64,000 nucleotides of DNA from an uncultured Bacteroidales bacterium (GCA_934667275.1 CAKULK010000001.1:124001-188000); one strand, 5' to 3'. Positions 44,516-54,281 are shown, numbered from the stretch's first letter. The notes: a model not told the origin generated them from the sequence alone. Program-made: numbers and translations.

Positions 44516-46054
44516 ATGCAGTGGATTCAACTCATAGTGGCTCTCAGTTTTCTCGTGGTGATTCACGAGTTGGGGCACTTCACCTTCGCGCGTATATTTA
44601 AGGTGCGCGTGGAGAAATTCTACATGTTCTTCAACCCGCGCTTCTCGCTGGTGCGCGCCAAGAAGATAAACGGTCGTTGGCGCGTCAAGTTCTTCGCCAA
44701 GAACGTGGAGCCGTCTGCTGTAGAGGCGACCGACGACTTCGGCAACCCCAAGACGGACGAGAAAGGGCGTCCCGTCTATCGCCCCATGACCGAGAGCGAA
44801 CTCGCCGCCCTGCCCGAAGACGACTGGCGCCGCTACCCAGACAACACCGAGTGGGGTATTGGCTGGGTGCCTTTCGGCGGCTATTGCGCCATCGCGGGCA
44901 TGGTGGACGAGACCAAGTCCGCCACCGACCTGCCCTCCGAGCCGCAGCCGTGGGAGTTCCGCGCCAAGAACGTGTGGCAACGCCTCTGCATCATCATCGG
45001 CGGCATACTGGTGAACTTCATCGCCGCCCTGCTCATTTTCGGGCTCATCCTCTTCCATTGGGGGCAGGACACCATGCCGCTCAGCCACATCTCCACGGGG
45101 CTCTACTACTCCGAACTGCTGCAGGAAGAGGGCTTCCAACAGCAAGATAAGATACTGACTATCAATAATCAGGAGCCGCAAGACTTGAGTGATGTCATTC
45201 AGTGGCTCATCATCGAGGGCAAGCAGGACGTCCTTGTGCAGCGCGGGGGCGACACCGTCGCGCTCACCATGTCGAAAGACCTCGGCACCCGCTACCTAGC
45301 CTTGCAGAACGAGCACGACCGCCAGGAGCGCGAGAAAGAGCGCGCCGACAAGTCGTACCAGAAGCGCACCTACCAACTCATCGGCTACTTCATGCCCTTC
45401 GTCGTGGACTCCGTTATGGAGGGCGGCGCGGCGTACTATGGCGGCATGCAGGCGGGCGACAGCATCGTCGGCATCAACGGGCAGGACAGGCTTTGCTACC
45501 TCCAGACCACACAAGAACTGCTGCTGCATCCCTGCGACAGCATCACCGTGGACTTCTACCGCGCGGGTGAGTTGCAGCACGCGGGCGTCTTCATCGGCGA
45601 CCAGTGCAAACTGGGCGTTTATCCGCGCATGGCATGGCAGTTCTACTCCTACCAACACACCGACTACACGCTCTGGCAGGCGATTCCCGCGGGCATCCGC
45701 TACGGCTGGGACATGCTCAAGATGTACGTCAAGCAGTTCCGTCTCGTGTTCACCAAAGAGGGCGCGCAGTCGCTCGGCGGCTTCGGCGCGATGAGCAACA
45801 TGTTCCCCGACACATGGGACTGGTTCTCGTTCTGGCACATGACGGCGTTCCTCAGCCTCATCCTCGCGTTCATGAACTTCCTGCCCATACCCGCACTCGA
45901 CGGCGGATATATCCTGTTCCTGCTTTGGGAAATCATTACGCGCCGCAAACCCAGCGACAAGTTCCTCGAAATCGCCAACAACATCGGCTTCTGGCTGCTG
46001 ATGGCTCTGCTGATTTTCGCCAACGGAAACGACATACTCAAACTGTTCTTCTAA
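44516..46054 (+). CDS. rseP: RseP-type site-2 intramembrane protease
   Basis: 512 residues. The zinc motif HELGH is at residues 17-21 in the first membrane helix. The second site, NFLPIPALDGGYILF, lies near the end. Two PDZ-like segments lie between (ISTGLYYSELLQEEGFQQQD; MEGGAAYYGGMQAGDSIVGI). The N-terminal cytoplasmic/periplasmic insertion (residues about 40-140) is longer than in E. coli RseP, as in Bacteroidetes orthologues. RseP cleaves membrane anti-sigma factors and remnant signal peptides. It follows dxr as in many Bacteroidetes. Confidence 0.94.
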   Translation: MQWIQLIVALSFLVVIHELGHFTFARIFKVRVEKFYMFFNPRFSLVRAKKINGRWRVKFFAKNVEPSAVEATDDFGNPKTDEKGRPVYRPMTESELAALPEDDWRRYPDNTEWGIGWVPFGGYCAIAGMVDETKSATDLPSEPQPWEFRAKNVWQRLCIIIGGILVNFIAALLIFGLILFHWGQDTMPLSHISTGLYYSELLQEEGFQQQDKILTINNQEPQDLSDVIQWLIIEGKQDVLVQRGGDTVALTMSKDLGTRYLALQNEHDRQEREKERADKSYQKRTYQLIGYFMPFVVDSVMEGGAAYYGGMQAGDSIVGINGQDRLCYLQTTQELLLHPCDSITVDFYRAGELQHAGVFIGDQCKLGVYPRMAWQFYSYQHTDYTLWQAIPAGIRYGWDMLKMYVKQFRLVFTKEGAQSLGGFGAMSNMFPDTWDWFSFWHMTAFLSLILAFMNFLPIPALDGGYILFLLWEIITRRKPSDKFLEIANNIGFWLLMALLIFANGNDILKLFF

Positions 46055-46061
46055 CCGACCC

Positions 46062-46096
46062 GCGACAGACCCCCGATAGACCCGCGACAATTTTCC
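46062..46096. repeat. R3 dispersed repeat, copy 2
   Basis: Tandem GACCCGCGACAGACCC and GATAGACCCGCGACAATTTT. The second unit recurs as GATAGACCCGCGACGATTTT at 63026-63045. A related GACCCGCGACC run is at 11420-11451. All are intergenic. Confidence 0.7.
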
Positions 46097-46148
46097 GAGA
46101 GAACTTCGAGAGAACCCCGAAAAAGGGTCGGAAATTTGTCGGGCAAAA

Positions 46149-46181
46149 CAGCAAGGGATACGCAAGGGATGAGCAAGGGAT
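46149..46181. repeat. R2 dispersed repeat, copy 2 (inverted)
   Basis: Its reverse complement is identical over 33 nt to 4654-4686, 41 kb away. A 17-nt part also occurs at 35509-35525. Confidence 0.8.
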
Positions 46182-46218
46182 AGGCTACCCGTAAACGACC
46201 CAAATTGAACCCCAAAAT

Positions 46219-46833
46219 ATGGATGCAAATAGTCAATATACACAGCCTTCGGACACCTCTCAATTTTTCGTCCACCCCTCCTCTTATATAGATGAGGGGT
46301 GCCAAATCGGGAAAGGCACCAAAATCTGGCACTTCTCGCACATCATGTCGGGCTGCCGCATAGGCGAGGACTGCAATATCGGGCAGAACGTGGTTATCTC
46401 GCCCGATGTGGTGTTGGGGCGCAACTGCAAGATTCAGAACAACGTGTCCGTCTATGCGGGAGTCCGCTGCGAGGACGATGTGTTCCTCGGACCGAGCATG
46501 GTCTTCACCAACGTCATCAACCCGCGCGCGGCGGTCAGCCGCAAGGCGGAATACCGCGAGACGATTCTCAAACGCGGCGCATCGGTCGGCGCGAACGCCA
46601 CCATCGTTTGCGGGCACACGCTGGGTGAGTACTGCCTCATCGGCGCAGGGTCCGTGGTCACGAAAGACGTCCCCGCCTACGCCCTTATGGTCGGCAACCC
46701 CGCACGACGCATAGGCTGGGTGAGCCGCCACGGCGAGAAACTCGTTTTCGACGCCAATGGCATCGCTACCTGTCCCGCCACGGGCGAGCAATATCGCCTG
46801 CTGGATGGCGTTGTTACTCCGCTAACAACCTGA
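46219..46833 (+). CDS. Left-handed beta-helix N-acetyltransferase (WbpD/WlbB-like)
   Basis: 204 residues. Hexapeptide repeats run from about residue 19 (VHPSSYIDEGCQIGKGTKIWHFSHIMSGC split across coils) to about 160, and include IGEDCNIGQNVVISPDVVLG, FTNVINPRAAVSRKAEYRET and LGEYCLIGAGSVVTKDVPAY, then GNPARRIGWVSRHGEKL. That pattern matches UDP-2-acetamido-3-amino-2,3-dideoxyglucuronate N-acetyltransferases. It would act on a sugar derived from the WbpA-type product (gene at 35552). The C-terminal CPATGEQYRL tail is typical. The upstream aminotransferase and oxidase steps are not in the window. Confidence 0.88.
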   Translation: MDANSQYTQPSDTSQFFVHPSSYIDEGCQIGKGTKIWHFSHIMSGCRIGEDCNIGQNVVISPDVVLGRNCKIQNNVSVYAGVRCEDDVFLGPSMVFTNVINPRAAVSRKAEYRETILKRGASVGANATIVCGHTLGEYCLIGAGSVVTKDVPAYALMVGNPARRIGWVSRHGEKLVFDANGIATCPATGEQYRLLDGVVTPLTT

Positions 46834-46848
46834 CAATCATCACTCTCC

Positions 46849-49296
46849 ATGCCCACACCCCGCTACATATCTCTCCTGCTGCTCCTCCTCGCGTTGCCCA
46901 TGATGGCGCAACGCCACACCGTCAGCGGCTACATCACCGATGCCGAATCGGGCGAGAGGTTGATAGGCGCATCGGTCTATGACACCGTCTCCCACCAGGG
47001 CGTAGCGACCAACGTTGCGGGATTCTACACGCTCACGCTCCCCGAGGGCACACACGCCTTGCAGGTCAGTTACGTGGGTTATCACTCATCGCCCGCGCGC
47101 GCGTTCCTATTGAACAAGGACACCGTCCTGCACTTCACCCTGCGCTCTTCCACACGCTTGGAGGAGGTCACCGTCGTCGGTCACCAGTCCATCAGCAGCC
47201 CGCACAGCGCGCAGATGTCGGCGGTGGACGTCCCTATCGCGCAGATTAGGAATATCCCCGCCATAGGCGGCGAGGTGGATGTGCTCAAAGCCATACAGTT
47301 GCTCCCCGGCGTGCAGTCGGGTTCGGAAGGCAGCGCAGGCATCTATGTGCGTGGCGGCGGACCGGACGAGAATCTCATTACCTTGGACGGCGTACCCCTA
47401 TACAACGTCAGTCACGCAATGGGTATGTTCTCGGTGTTCAATGCCGACGCTATCAAGAACGTCACCCTCTACAAGGGCAACTTCCCTGCGCGGTTCGGCT
47501 CGCGCCTGAGTTCGGTCATCGATGTGCGGCAGAACGACGGCAACTCCGCATTCTGGCACGGAGGTATCACGGTCGGACTCCTTGCGGCGAAACTCAACCT
47601 CGAGGGACCTATCTTTACCAAGGCGCAACTCGACTCCTTGAAACGCGACCTCGAACCGCGTGCCAGGACCACCTTCAACATATCCGCTCGGCGAACCTAC
47701 TTCGACCTGTTTATGGCTCCTGTCATAGCGGCAGTATCGAAATCACAGGACAATGCTGTGTCCGCAGTAGGTACATACTGTTTCTACGATGTAAATGCCA
47801 AAATAGCACATACATTTTCTGATAAAGACCGCCTTTCGGCTTCGTTTTACATCGGCGATGATGTAGTGGCAACCAAATACACCAATAGCAAAGAGGATGA
47901 AAACGGACTGTTGGAGGACTGGTACAAACTGCGTCTCTCGTGGGGCAACATCATGGCGGCGACTAACTGGGAGCACCAAATCACCCCGCGCCTTTTCAGC
48001 TGTACGCAGTTGTCTTATACCCGCTACTTGTTTCATCTTCGCCAATCGGACAACAAAGTTCTGACGAAGCCCGACAATTCGATATACACCTTCGACCAAT
48101 CGTTTCTCTACTCCTCGCAGATACACGACCTTGCCTTGCAAACGCATTTCGACTATGCACCTGCAGTCCGGCACGATATCAAGTTTGGTGGAGGGTACAC
48201 CTACCACCATTTCCGCCCGTCGGTTGGCAACATGTCTGAACTCCGCGTAGCAGACTCGCAATCATTGTATTCCACGGACACGGTCATAGGTGGGCAAACT
48301 ATCAACGGACACGAAGCCGCGCTATTCATCGAGGACACCTACTCTCCATGGCAGTGGTTGCGTATGAATATCGGTGTGCGCGCCTCATTATACGGCGTGG
48401 ACGGCAAAGTCTATCCGTCAGTGGAGCCTCGTCTTGGGATACGCACCCTGCTCTATCGTGATTTGGCTTTCAAAGTCTCATACTCGTATATGTCGCAGTA
48501 TGTACACTTGTTGTCCAATTCTTCTGTTTCTATGCCGACGGATTTATGGGTACCTGTCACAAAGAATACGCCCCCGATGCGCTCCATGCAGATAGCAGCG
48601 GGGCTCAGTTACAATGTGTTGCACCAGTTAGACATATCTGTTGAGGGCTACTATAAGTACTCCAAGAACTTGTTGGAGTACAAAGATGGTGCCACCTTTA
48701 TGGGGACATCCACGGATTGGGAGGATAAGGTGGCATTGGGAAATGGTTGGAGTTATGGTGTCGAAGTCCTGCTACAGCGAACCGTCGGACCGGTCACGGG
48801 CTGGATTGGCTACACATGGAGCCGCACCATGCGCCTGTTTGAGGCTATCAACTACGGCAAGCCGTTCCATGCCAAGTACGACCGTGAGCATGATTTGTCC
48901 GTTACTTTGCAATATGCTATCAACAGGATTGTGGATATTGCTGCCACGTTTATCTATGGTACAGGAACACGTGCTACATTGGCTACGCAGAAATACTACC
49001 AAGGCGGGCATCAGGAAGTGGAATTCATATCCGAGCGAAACAACTACACCATGCCTGACTATCACAGGTTGGACTTAAGTGCCAATTTTCATATCCCCCA
49101 CAAACGCTCCGGCGATGCTGCACGCTCACGCGGCGGATGGTTGCGTGCGGCAGAGCATATCGTGAATATCAGTGTGTACAATGTGTATAATCACATGAAC
49201 CCATACTTGATTATTCCCGAAATCAAGGAAAAGAAACTATATCAGATTTCCTTGTTTCCGATATTGCCAAGCATAAGTTATCAATTCAAATTCTGA
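46849..49296 (+). CDS. TonB-dependent receptor with CarboxypepD_reg-like domain, copy 1
   Basis: 815 residues. Signal peptide MPTPRYISLLLLLLALPMMAQ, then a carboxypeptidase-regulatory-like domain (HTVSGYITDAESGERLIGAS), a plug domain starting near VTVVGHQSISSPHSAQMSAV with VLKAIQLLPGVQSG, GIYVRGGGPDENLITLDGVP, and a barrel ending YQFKF. The first about 285 residues are nearly identical to those of the receptor at 50572. From about residue 286 the barrels differ. A DUF4249 lipoprotein gene follows after 5 nt and is likely its partner. Substrate unknown. Confidence 0.92.
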   Translation: MPTPRYISLLLLLLALPMMAQRHTVSGYITDAESGERLIGASVYDTVSHQGVATNVAGFYTLTLPEGTHALQVSYVGYHSSPARAFLLNKDTVLHFTLRSSTRLEEVTVVGHQSISSPHSAQMSAVDVPIAQIRNIPAIGGEVDVLKAIQLLPGVQSGSEGSAGIYVRGGGPDENLITLDGVPLYNVSHAMGMFSVFNADAIKNVTLYKGNFPARFGSRLSSVIDVRQNDGNSAFWHGGITVGLLAAKLNLEGPIFTKAQLDSLKRDLEPRARTTFNISARRTYFDLFMAPVIAAVSKSQDNAVSAVGTYCFYDVNAKIAHTFSDKDRLSASFYIGDDVVATKYTNSKEDENGLLEDWYKLRLSWGNIMAATNWEHQITPRLFSCTQLSYTRYLFHLRQSDNKVLTKPDNSIYTFDQSFLYSSQIHDLALQTHFDYAPAVRHDIKFGGGYTYHHFRPSVGNMSELRVADSQSLYSTDTVIGGQTINGHEAALFIEDTYSPWQWLRMNIGVRASLYGVDGKVYPSVEPRLGIRTLLYRDLAFKVSYSYMSQYVHLLSNSSVSMPTDLWVPVTKNTPPMRSMQIAAGLSYNVLHQLDISVEGYYKYSKNLLEYKDGATFMGTSTDWEDKVALGNGWSYGVEVLLQRTVGPVTGWIGYTWSRTMRLFEAINYGKPFHAKYDREHDLSVTLQYAINRIVDIAATFIYGTGTRATLATQKYYQGGHQEVEFISERNNYTMPDYHRLDLSANFHIPHKRSGDAARSRGGWLRAAEHIVNISVYNVYNHMNPYLIIPEIKEKKLYQISLFPILPSISYQFKF

Positions 49297-49301
49297 CAGG
49301 C

Positions 49302-50549
49302 ATGCGACTGCAACCACGACATCACATATCTGCAATGGGCAACGCACCTCAACGCGTCATACTGCGGTTGAGGAGGCTTTCTGCATGCCTGCTCTTTGTG
49401 ATAAGTCTCTGTTTTGCGTCGTGCAAGAACTATATTGACTACAATGGTCCTCAGGAGCCGGAGAAATTGGTAGTGGAAACCAGTATATCTGCGGGAGAAT
49501 TGCCCCGTGTTCGTGTAGGGCATACGTGTTTTTTCTTGAATGAATGGAGAAAAGATTCTATCACTTATCCCGTTGTATATGTCACTCCTGACGGAGATAC
49601 CATTCGCAAACAATACACACGCGAAAATTCCATAGGATGGCTTACGGACGCTGTTGTCAAAATGCGTGTCAATCATAGCGAATGGCACGAACTTAAGTGC
49701 TGGCGCTCTGCTATTTACGATATGGTGGATACTACCTGCCGTTTTCAATCGGGTGACTATGTAGAGTTAGAGGTATCACACCCTGATTATCCAACTGTCA
49801 CTTCATCACAAGTCATACCGCAGGATATTGAAGCAACCGTACTCTCATACCGTTTCACAGGCGATGGCTGGGTTGTGGTAGATGTACAATTATCTCCCTA
49901 TCGGGGAGCGGAAACGGATGTCATTTGCATCGGCTTGGGGAATGGTGCCATGACGTTTATGGAGCCGAAAGGCACTATATTTAGTGGCGGACAGACTTCC
50001 TATACAGACTCAATGGTTTGTAGAACCGTCAAACTTATACATCTGTACTCTACAGACTGGATATTTGCGTTGGTATATAACCGTCAGACACCTCGGGGCT
50101 TTTACACTACAGACAATGGGTTGCAATGCCTTTGTATTCCTGCTTCTGCATTGCAAGAACCGAGAAAGGTTACTCTTTTCGCAGACAGACCGAATGTCTA
50201 TGGTGAGGGGAAACCGAAGAAAGATTTCAGGTTGGATTCATTATTCCTGTCCGTTCACACGATTACACAAGCGGGATATTTCTACGCAAGTTCCCTGTCG
50301 CAAAGCCGTGAGGATAATAGGTATGTCGAACCGAATGGCATAGCCGATGCCGATACAAAACCGATACTCAACATGAGCGATTCGGTTCAGAAGTATATAG
50401 ATGAGTACTCCAAACTGTTAGGCGGGCAAGAGGATATACAACTTTACACCAACATACAGGGTGGTGTCGGGTGTTTCTCTGCAACCTCCACAGTACAGTA
50501 TATCTGGGTGCAGAAGCCGGAATATAAAAATAGTGATAATAACAAATAA
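49302..50549 (+). CDS. DUF4249 lipoprotein, partner of receptor copy 1
   Basis: 415 residues from the ATG at 49302; a second ATG at 49335 is possible. A signal with lipobox is at LLFVISLCFASC (Cys41), followed by KNYIDYNGPQEPEKLVVETSISAGE, the typical DUF4249 beginning. The mature part is beta-rich, with LEVSHPDYPTVTSSQVIP and a C-terminal region ending in GGVGCFSATS. DUF4249 proteins are usually encoded just after a TonB receptor in Bacteroidetes, as here, and probably sit on the cell surface as binding partners. The molecular role is unknown. Confidence 0.87.
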   Translation: MRLQPRHHISAMGNAPQRVILRLRRLSACLLFVISLCFASCKNYIDYNGPQEPEKLVVETSISAGELPRVRVGHTCFFLNEWRKDSITYPVVYVTPDGDTIRKQYTRENSIGWLTDAVVKMRVNHSEWHELKCWRSAIYDMVDTTCRFQSGDYVELEVSHPDYPTVTSSQVIPQDIEATVLSYRFTGDGWVVVDVQLSPYRGAETDVICIGLGNGAMTFMEPKGTIFSGGQTSYTDSMVCRTVKLIHLYSTDWIFALVYNRQTPRGFYTTDNGLQCLCIPASALQEPRKVTLFADRPNVYGEGKPKKDFRLDSLFLSVHTITQAGYFYASSLSQSREDNRYVEPNGIADADTKPILNMSDSVQKYIDEYSKLLGGQEDIQLYTNIQGGVGCFSATSTVQYIWVQKPEYKNSDNNK

Positions 50550-50571
50550 GACATACTCAAAGCAAAATGAT

Positions 50572-53013
50572 ATGACATTACCGACCTACATACATCCCCG
50601 CAGTCTCCTGTTTCTGCTGCTCCTCCTCGCGTTGCCCATGATGGCGCAACGCCACACCGTCAGCGGCTACATCACCGACGCCGAGTCGGGCGAGAGGCTG
50701 ATAGGCGCATCGGTCTATGATACCGTCTCCCACCAAGGTGTGGCAACCAACGTAGCGGGATTCTACACGCTCACACTCCCCGAGGGCACGCACGCCTTGC
50801 AGGTCAGTTACGTGGGCTATCACTCATCGCACGCGCACGCGTTCCTATTGAATAAGGACACCGTCCTGCACTTCACCCTGCGCTCGTCCACACGCTTGGA
50901 GGAGGTTACCGTCGTCGGTCACCAGTCCATCAGCAGCCCGCACAGCGCGCAGATGTCGGCGGTGGACGTCCCTATCGCGCAGATTAGGAATATCCCCGCC
51001 ATAGGCGGCGAGGTGGATGTGCTCAAAGCCATACAGTTGCTCCCCGGCGTGCAGTCGGGTTCGGAAGGCAGCGCAGGCATCTATGTGCGTGGCGGCGGAC
51101 CGGACGAGAATCTCATTACCTTGGACGGCGTACCCCTATACAACGTCAGTCACGCAATGGGTATGTTCTCGGTGTTCAATGCCGACGCTATCAAGAACGT
51201 CACCCTCTACAAGGGCAACTTCCCTGCGCGGTTCGGCTCGCGCCTGAGTTCGGTCATCGATGTGCGGCAGAACGACGGCAACTCCGCATTCTGGCACGGA
51301 GGTATCACGGTCGGACTCCTTGCGGCGAAACTCAACCTCGAGGGACCTATCTTTACCAAGGCGCAACTCGACTCCTTGAAACGCGACCTCGAACCGCGTG
51401 CCAAGACTACCTTCAACATATCCGCTCGGCGCACCTACTTCGACCTGTTCATGGCACCTATCCTTGCCGCCGTGAGCCGTCAGGACGGCTTCTCCATGAC
51501 CGGCGGCTACTATTTCTATGATGTCAATGCCAAGGTGTCGCACACATTCTCCGACCGCGACAAACTCACCGCCACCTACTACATGGGCGATGACGTCATG
51601 TACATGCGCTATTCCGACAAGGGTAGCGGCGACACCGACAAGATGGGCATGCGCTTCACGTGGGGCAACATCTTGGCTTCCGCCAACTGGGAGCACCAAA
51701 TCTCGCCGCGCCTCTACAGCAACGTGCAAGCCGCCTACACCCGCTACCAGTACCGTCTCGGACAGTCGATGAACGCCGAGTACAAGGAGGAGGGCAGCAC
51801 CTACATCTTCGACCAGTCCATGACGTACTCCTCTAACATTCACGATGTTACGCTCTCCTCGCAGTTCGACTACGCACCCTCTACCAAGCATGACATCAAG
51901 TTCGGCGGCAACTATACCTATCACCTTTTCCAACCCTCGGTCGGCAATTTCTATATGCTCGAAGACGGCAGCGAACAGGAAATCATGAAGATGGATACCA
52001 CCTTCGGCGGAGCCATGACCCACGGACACGAGGCAGCCCTCTACATCGAGGACACCTATTCCCCGTGGCAGTGGTTGCGGCTGAATATGGGACTCCGCGG
52101 CTCCCTCTACGGCGTGCGCGGCAAAGTCTATCCGTCCATTGAGCCTCGCCTTGGCATACGCGCACTGATATACAAGGATTTGGCGTTCAAAGCCTCATAC
52201 TCCTATGTGTCGCAGTATGTGCATCTCTTGTCCAACTCGTCGGTGTCCATGCCCACAGACCTCTGGGTGCCTATCACCAAAGATTTGCCGCCCATGCGCT
52301 CCATGCAGGTGGCGGCGGGGCTGAGTTACAACTTGCTCAACCAAGTGGAAATATCAGTCGAAGGCTACTACAAGTATTCCAAGAACCTCATGGAGTACAA
52401 GGAAGGCGCATCGTTTATGGGCAGCGCGGCGAACTGGGACCAGCAGGTCACCCTCGGCAACGGCTGGAGTTACGGAGTGGAAGTCCTGCTACAGCGAAGT
52501 GTCGGACCGGTCACGGGCTGGATTGGCTATACGTGGAGCCGGACCATGCGGCAGTTCGACGAAATCAATTTCGGCAGACCGTTCCACGCCAAGTACGACC
52601 GTGAGCACGACCTCTCCATCACGCTCCAGTACGACATCACCAAGAAGATTGACATCGCCGCCACCTTCGTTTATGGCACCGGCAACCGCGCCACACTCGC
52701 CACGCAGACCTACTACGACCCCACCTTGGGACAATACATAGACTATACGCCGGAGCGCAACAACTTCCGTATGCCCGATTACCACCGCCTCGACTTGGGT
52801 ATCAATTTCCATGTGCCGCACCGGCGCGCAGGCAGCCCCATCCTCTCGCGGGGCGGATGGTTGCGCAACGCCGAGCATATCGTGAACATCAGCGTCTATA
52901 ACGTGTACAACCACATGAACCCGTACATGATTTACCCCAGTTACAACGGCAAGTTGTACCAGATATCCATATTCCCTATCATGCCGAGCATCAGTTATCA
53001 ATTTAAGTTCTGA
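50572..53013 (+). CDS. TonB-dependent receptor with CarboxypepD_reg-like domain, copy 2
   Basis: 813 residues from the ATG at 50572; the open frame runs further upstream but into the preceding DUF4249 gene. Signal peptide MTLPTYIHPRSLLFLLLLLAL ending PMMAQ. It repeats the carboxypeptidase-like and plug regions of the receptor at 46849 almost base for base (50910-51400 reads as identical to 47172-47662). The barrel diverges after about 51440. It ends YQFKF and is followed by its own DUF4249 gene after 5 nt. The contrast suggests recent recombination between the two genes. Confidence 0.92.
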   Translation: MTLPTYIHPRSLLFLLLLLALPMMAQRHTVSGYITDAESGERLIGASVYDTVSHQGVATNVAGFYTLTLPEGTHALQVSYVGYHSSHAHAFLLNKDTVLHFTLRSSTRLEEVTVVGHQSISSPHSAQMSAVDVPIAQIRNIPAIGGEVDVLKAIQLLPGVQSGSEGSAGIYVRGGGPDENLITLDGVPLYNVSHAMGMFSVFNADAIKNVTLYKGNFPARFGSRLSSVIDVRQNDGNSAFWHGGITVGLLAAKLNLEGPIFTKAQLDSLKRDLEPRAKTTFNISARRTYFDLFMAPILAAVSRQDGFSMTGGYYFYDVNAKVSHTFSDRDKLTATYYMGDDVMYMRYSDKGSGDTDKMGMRFTWGNILASANWEHQISPRLYSNVQAAYTRYQYRLGQSMNAEYKEEGSTYIFDQSMTYSSNIHDVTLSSQFDYAPSTKHDIKFGGNYTYHLFQPSVGNFYMLEDGSEQEIMKMDTTFGGAMTHGHEAALYIEDTYSPWQWLRLNMGLRGSLYGVRGKVYPSIEPRLGIRALIYKDLAFKASYSYVSQYVHLLSNSSVSMPTDLWVPITKDLPPMRSMQVAAGLSYNLLNQVEISVEGYYKYSKNLMEYKEGASFMGSAANWDQQVTLGNGWSYGVEVLLQRSVGPVTGWIGYTWSRTMRQFDEINFGRPFHAKYDREHDLSITLQYDITKKIDIAATFVYGTGNRATLATQTYYDPTLGQYIDYTPERNNFRMPDYHRLDLGINFHVPHRRAGSPILSRGGWLRNAEHIVNISVYNVYNHMNPYMIYPSYNGKLYQISIFPIMPSISYQFKF

Positions 53014-53018
53014 CCACT

Positions 53019-54269
53019 ATGAAGAAGCAGTTATTGGAATTTCTCAATACCTATCTCACCAACGACGAGATACGTTTCCTGTCCAAAGGATGGGTCATGG
53101 TGCGCGCCTTGGGGACCCTTGTCTTTGTGGTCTGCTTCATCTCGTGCGAGAACGAGATTGAGTACCACGGCGACAACGAGAAGCAGCAACTTGTCATCTC
53201 GGCGGATATGGCAGCGGGCACTCCCCCCGCCTGCTACGTATGCAGCACCACGCCCACACTCGGCAATGTGCAATTGGATACTGTATGGTATGAGCGGGTC
53301 TATTCCGACGGGCATACCGAGCGATACTACCGCATGGAGCACCCTCGGGCTTTCCTGTCCGATGCCTCGGTACGTATGCGTTTCAACGAAGGCGACTGGC
53401 ACACAGCCGCTTACGACATCGGCAGCAAGCAGTATCTTGTCAGCGGCTACACGTTGTCCGCCGGCGACCGTATCGAATTGGAAGTCAACCACACCACGCT
53501 CGGCACCGCCACCGCCACGCAGACTGTCCCGAAACCCGTAACCGTCAGTGCCATTCACACCGCTGACCTTTACCCGACTTTTACCGAAAACGGTTGGGTG
53601 TGGTTCGCACTCGACCTCGATGCCTACACAGGTGATGATAATGCCCTTATTGGAGTGCGTATCAACAGCGGGGCATTCACCTGCAAGGCGAAAAAGACTA
53701 TTCGCCACGAGGAAAAGGTATATGACGAGAGCCGTGGCTATACTTATACCAAGGTCATCCACGACACCGTCGTGGTCCTTGATACAATCCCGCTTACCTT
53801 TCTCTATGCCGAAGGCGATATGTGGGACATACCACTCAATCTCAAGATGTCAGGCTGCCAATACCGCAGTGCTGTGCAACCCAACTACTTGTACTTTCCT
53901 GCCGCGCAACTCAAGCAGGGCAAGCGCATAGCCCTTTTTGCCGACCAGGATTGGGACAACAATATCTTGTGGGAAGATAGCCTGCGACTGCTCAACCTCT
54001 CTATAGATGTGGACGTATTCTCCTACGACTACTATATTTACCGTACCTCAGTCGTGCTGTCGGACGACGTAAGTCTTTACGACAACCGCAAGTTCCCTAC
54101 TAATTACGAATATGATGAGAAGTACGACTACGACGGAGACTATATCGAAGACATCATTGCCGAAATAGGTTCTCTTGGCAATCAGGAGGGCATACAGATA
54201 TATTCCAATATCGATGGTGGCATAGGGCATTTTGCTACCTATTCCCCTACACAACTGACTATCAAATAA
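53019..54269 (+). CDS. DUF4249 lipoprotein, partner of receptor copy 2
   Basis: 416 residues. A lipobox at TLVFVVCFISC follows either a long N-region from the ATG at 53019 or a short one from the ATG at 53097. The mature beginning ENEIEYHGDNEKQQLVISADMAAG parallels copy 1 (NYIDYNGPQEPEKLVVETSIS). The tail is GGIGHFATYSP, similar to GGVGCFSATS in copy 1. Beyond these ends the two DUF4249 proteins share little, as do the receptor barrels they accompany. That fits different ligands for the two systems. Confidence 0.86.
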   Translation: MKKQLLEFLNTYLTNDEIRFLSKGWVMVRALGTLVFVVCFISCENEIEYHGDNEKQQLVISADMAAGTPPACYVCSTTPTLGNVQLDTVWYERVYSDGHTERYYRMEHPRAFLSDASVRMRFNEGDWHTAAYDIGSKQYLVSGYTLSAGDRIELEVNHTTLGTATATQTVPKPVTVSAIHTADLYPTFTENGWVWFALDLDAYTGDDNALIGVRINSGAFTCKAKKTIRHEEKVYDESRGYTYTKVIHDTVVVLDTIPLTFLYAEGDMWDIPLNLKMSGCQYRSAVQPNYLYFPAAQLKQGKRIALFADQDWDNNILWEDSLRLLNLSIDVDVFSYDYYIYRTSVVLSDDVSLYDNRKFPTNYEYDEKYDYDGDYIEDIIAEIGSLGNQEGIQIYSNIDGGIGHFATYSPTQLTIK

Positions 54270-54281
54270 ACAGATACAACT

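Larger units (their letters stand above)
46055..46218. other. Intergenic region rich in R2 and R3 repeats
   Basis: No gene is seen in this short spacer. It has GACCCGCGA-type units at 46058-46096 (R3) and an exact inverted copy of the R2 repeat at 46149-46181. It separates rseP from the acetyltransferase gene. Confidence 0.6.

Noticed and set aside
50461..50571. N-terminal extension of TonB receptor copy 2
   Set aside because: It lies within the end of the DUF4249 gene and delays the signal peptide; the ATG at 50572 gives a normal signal sequence.
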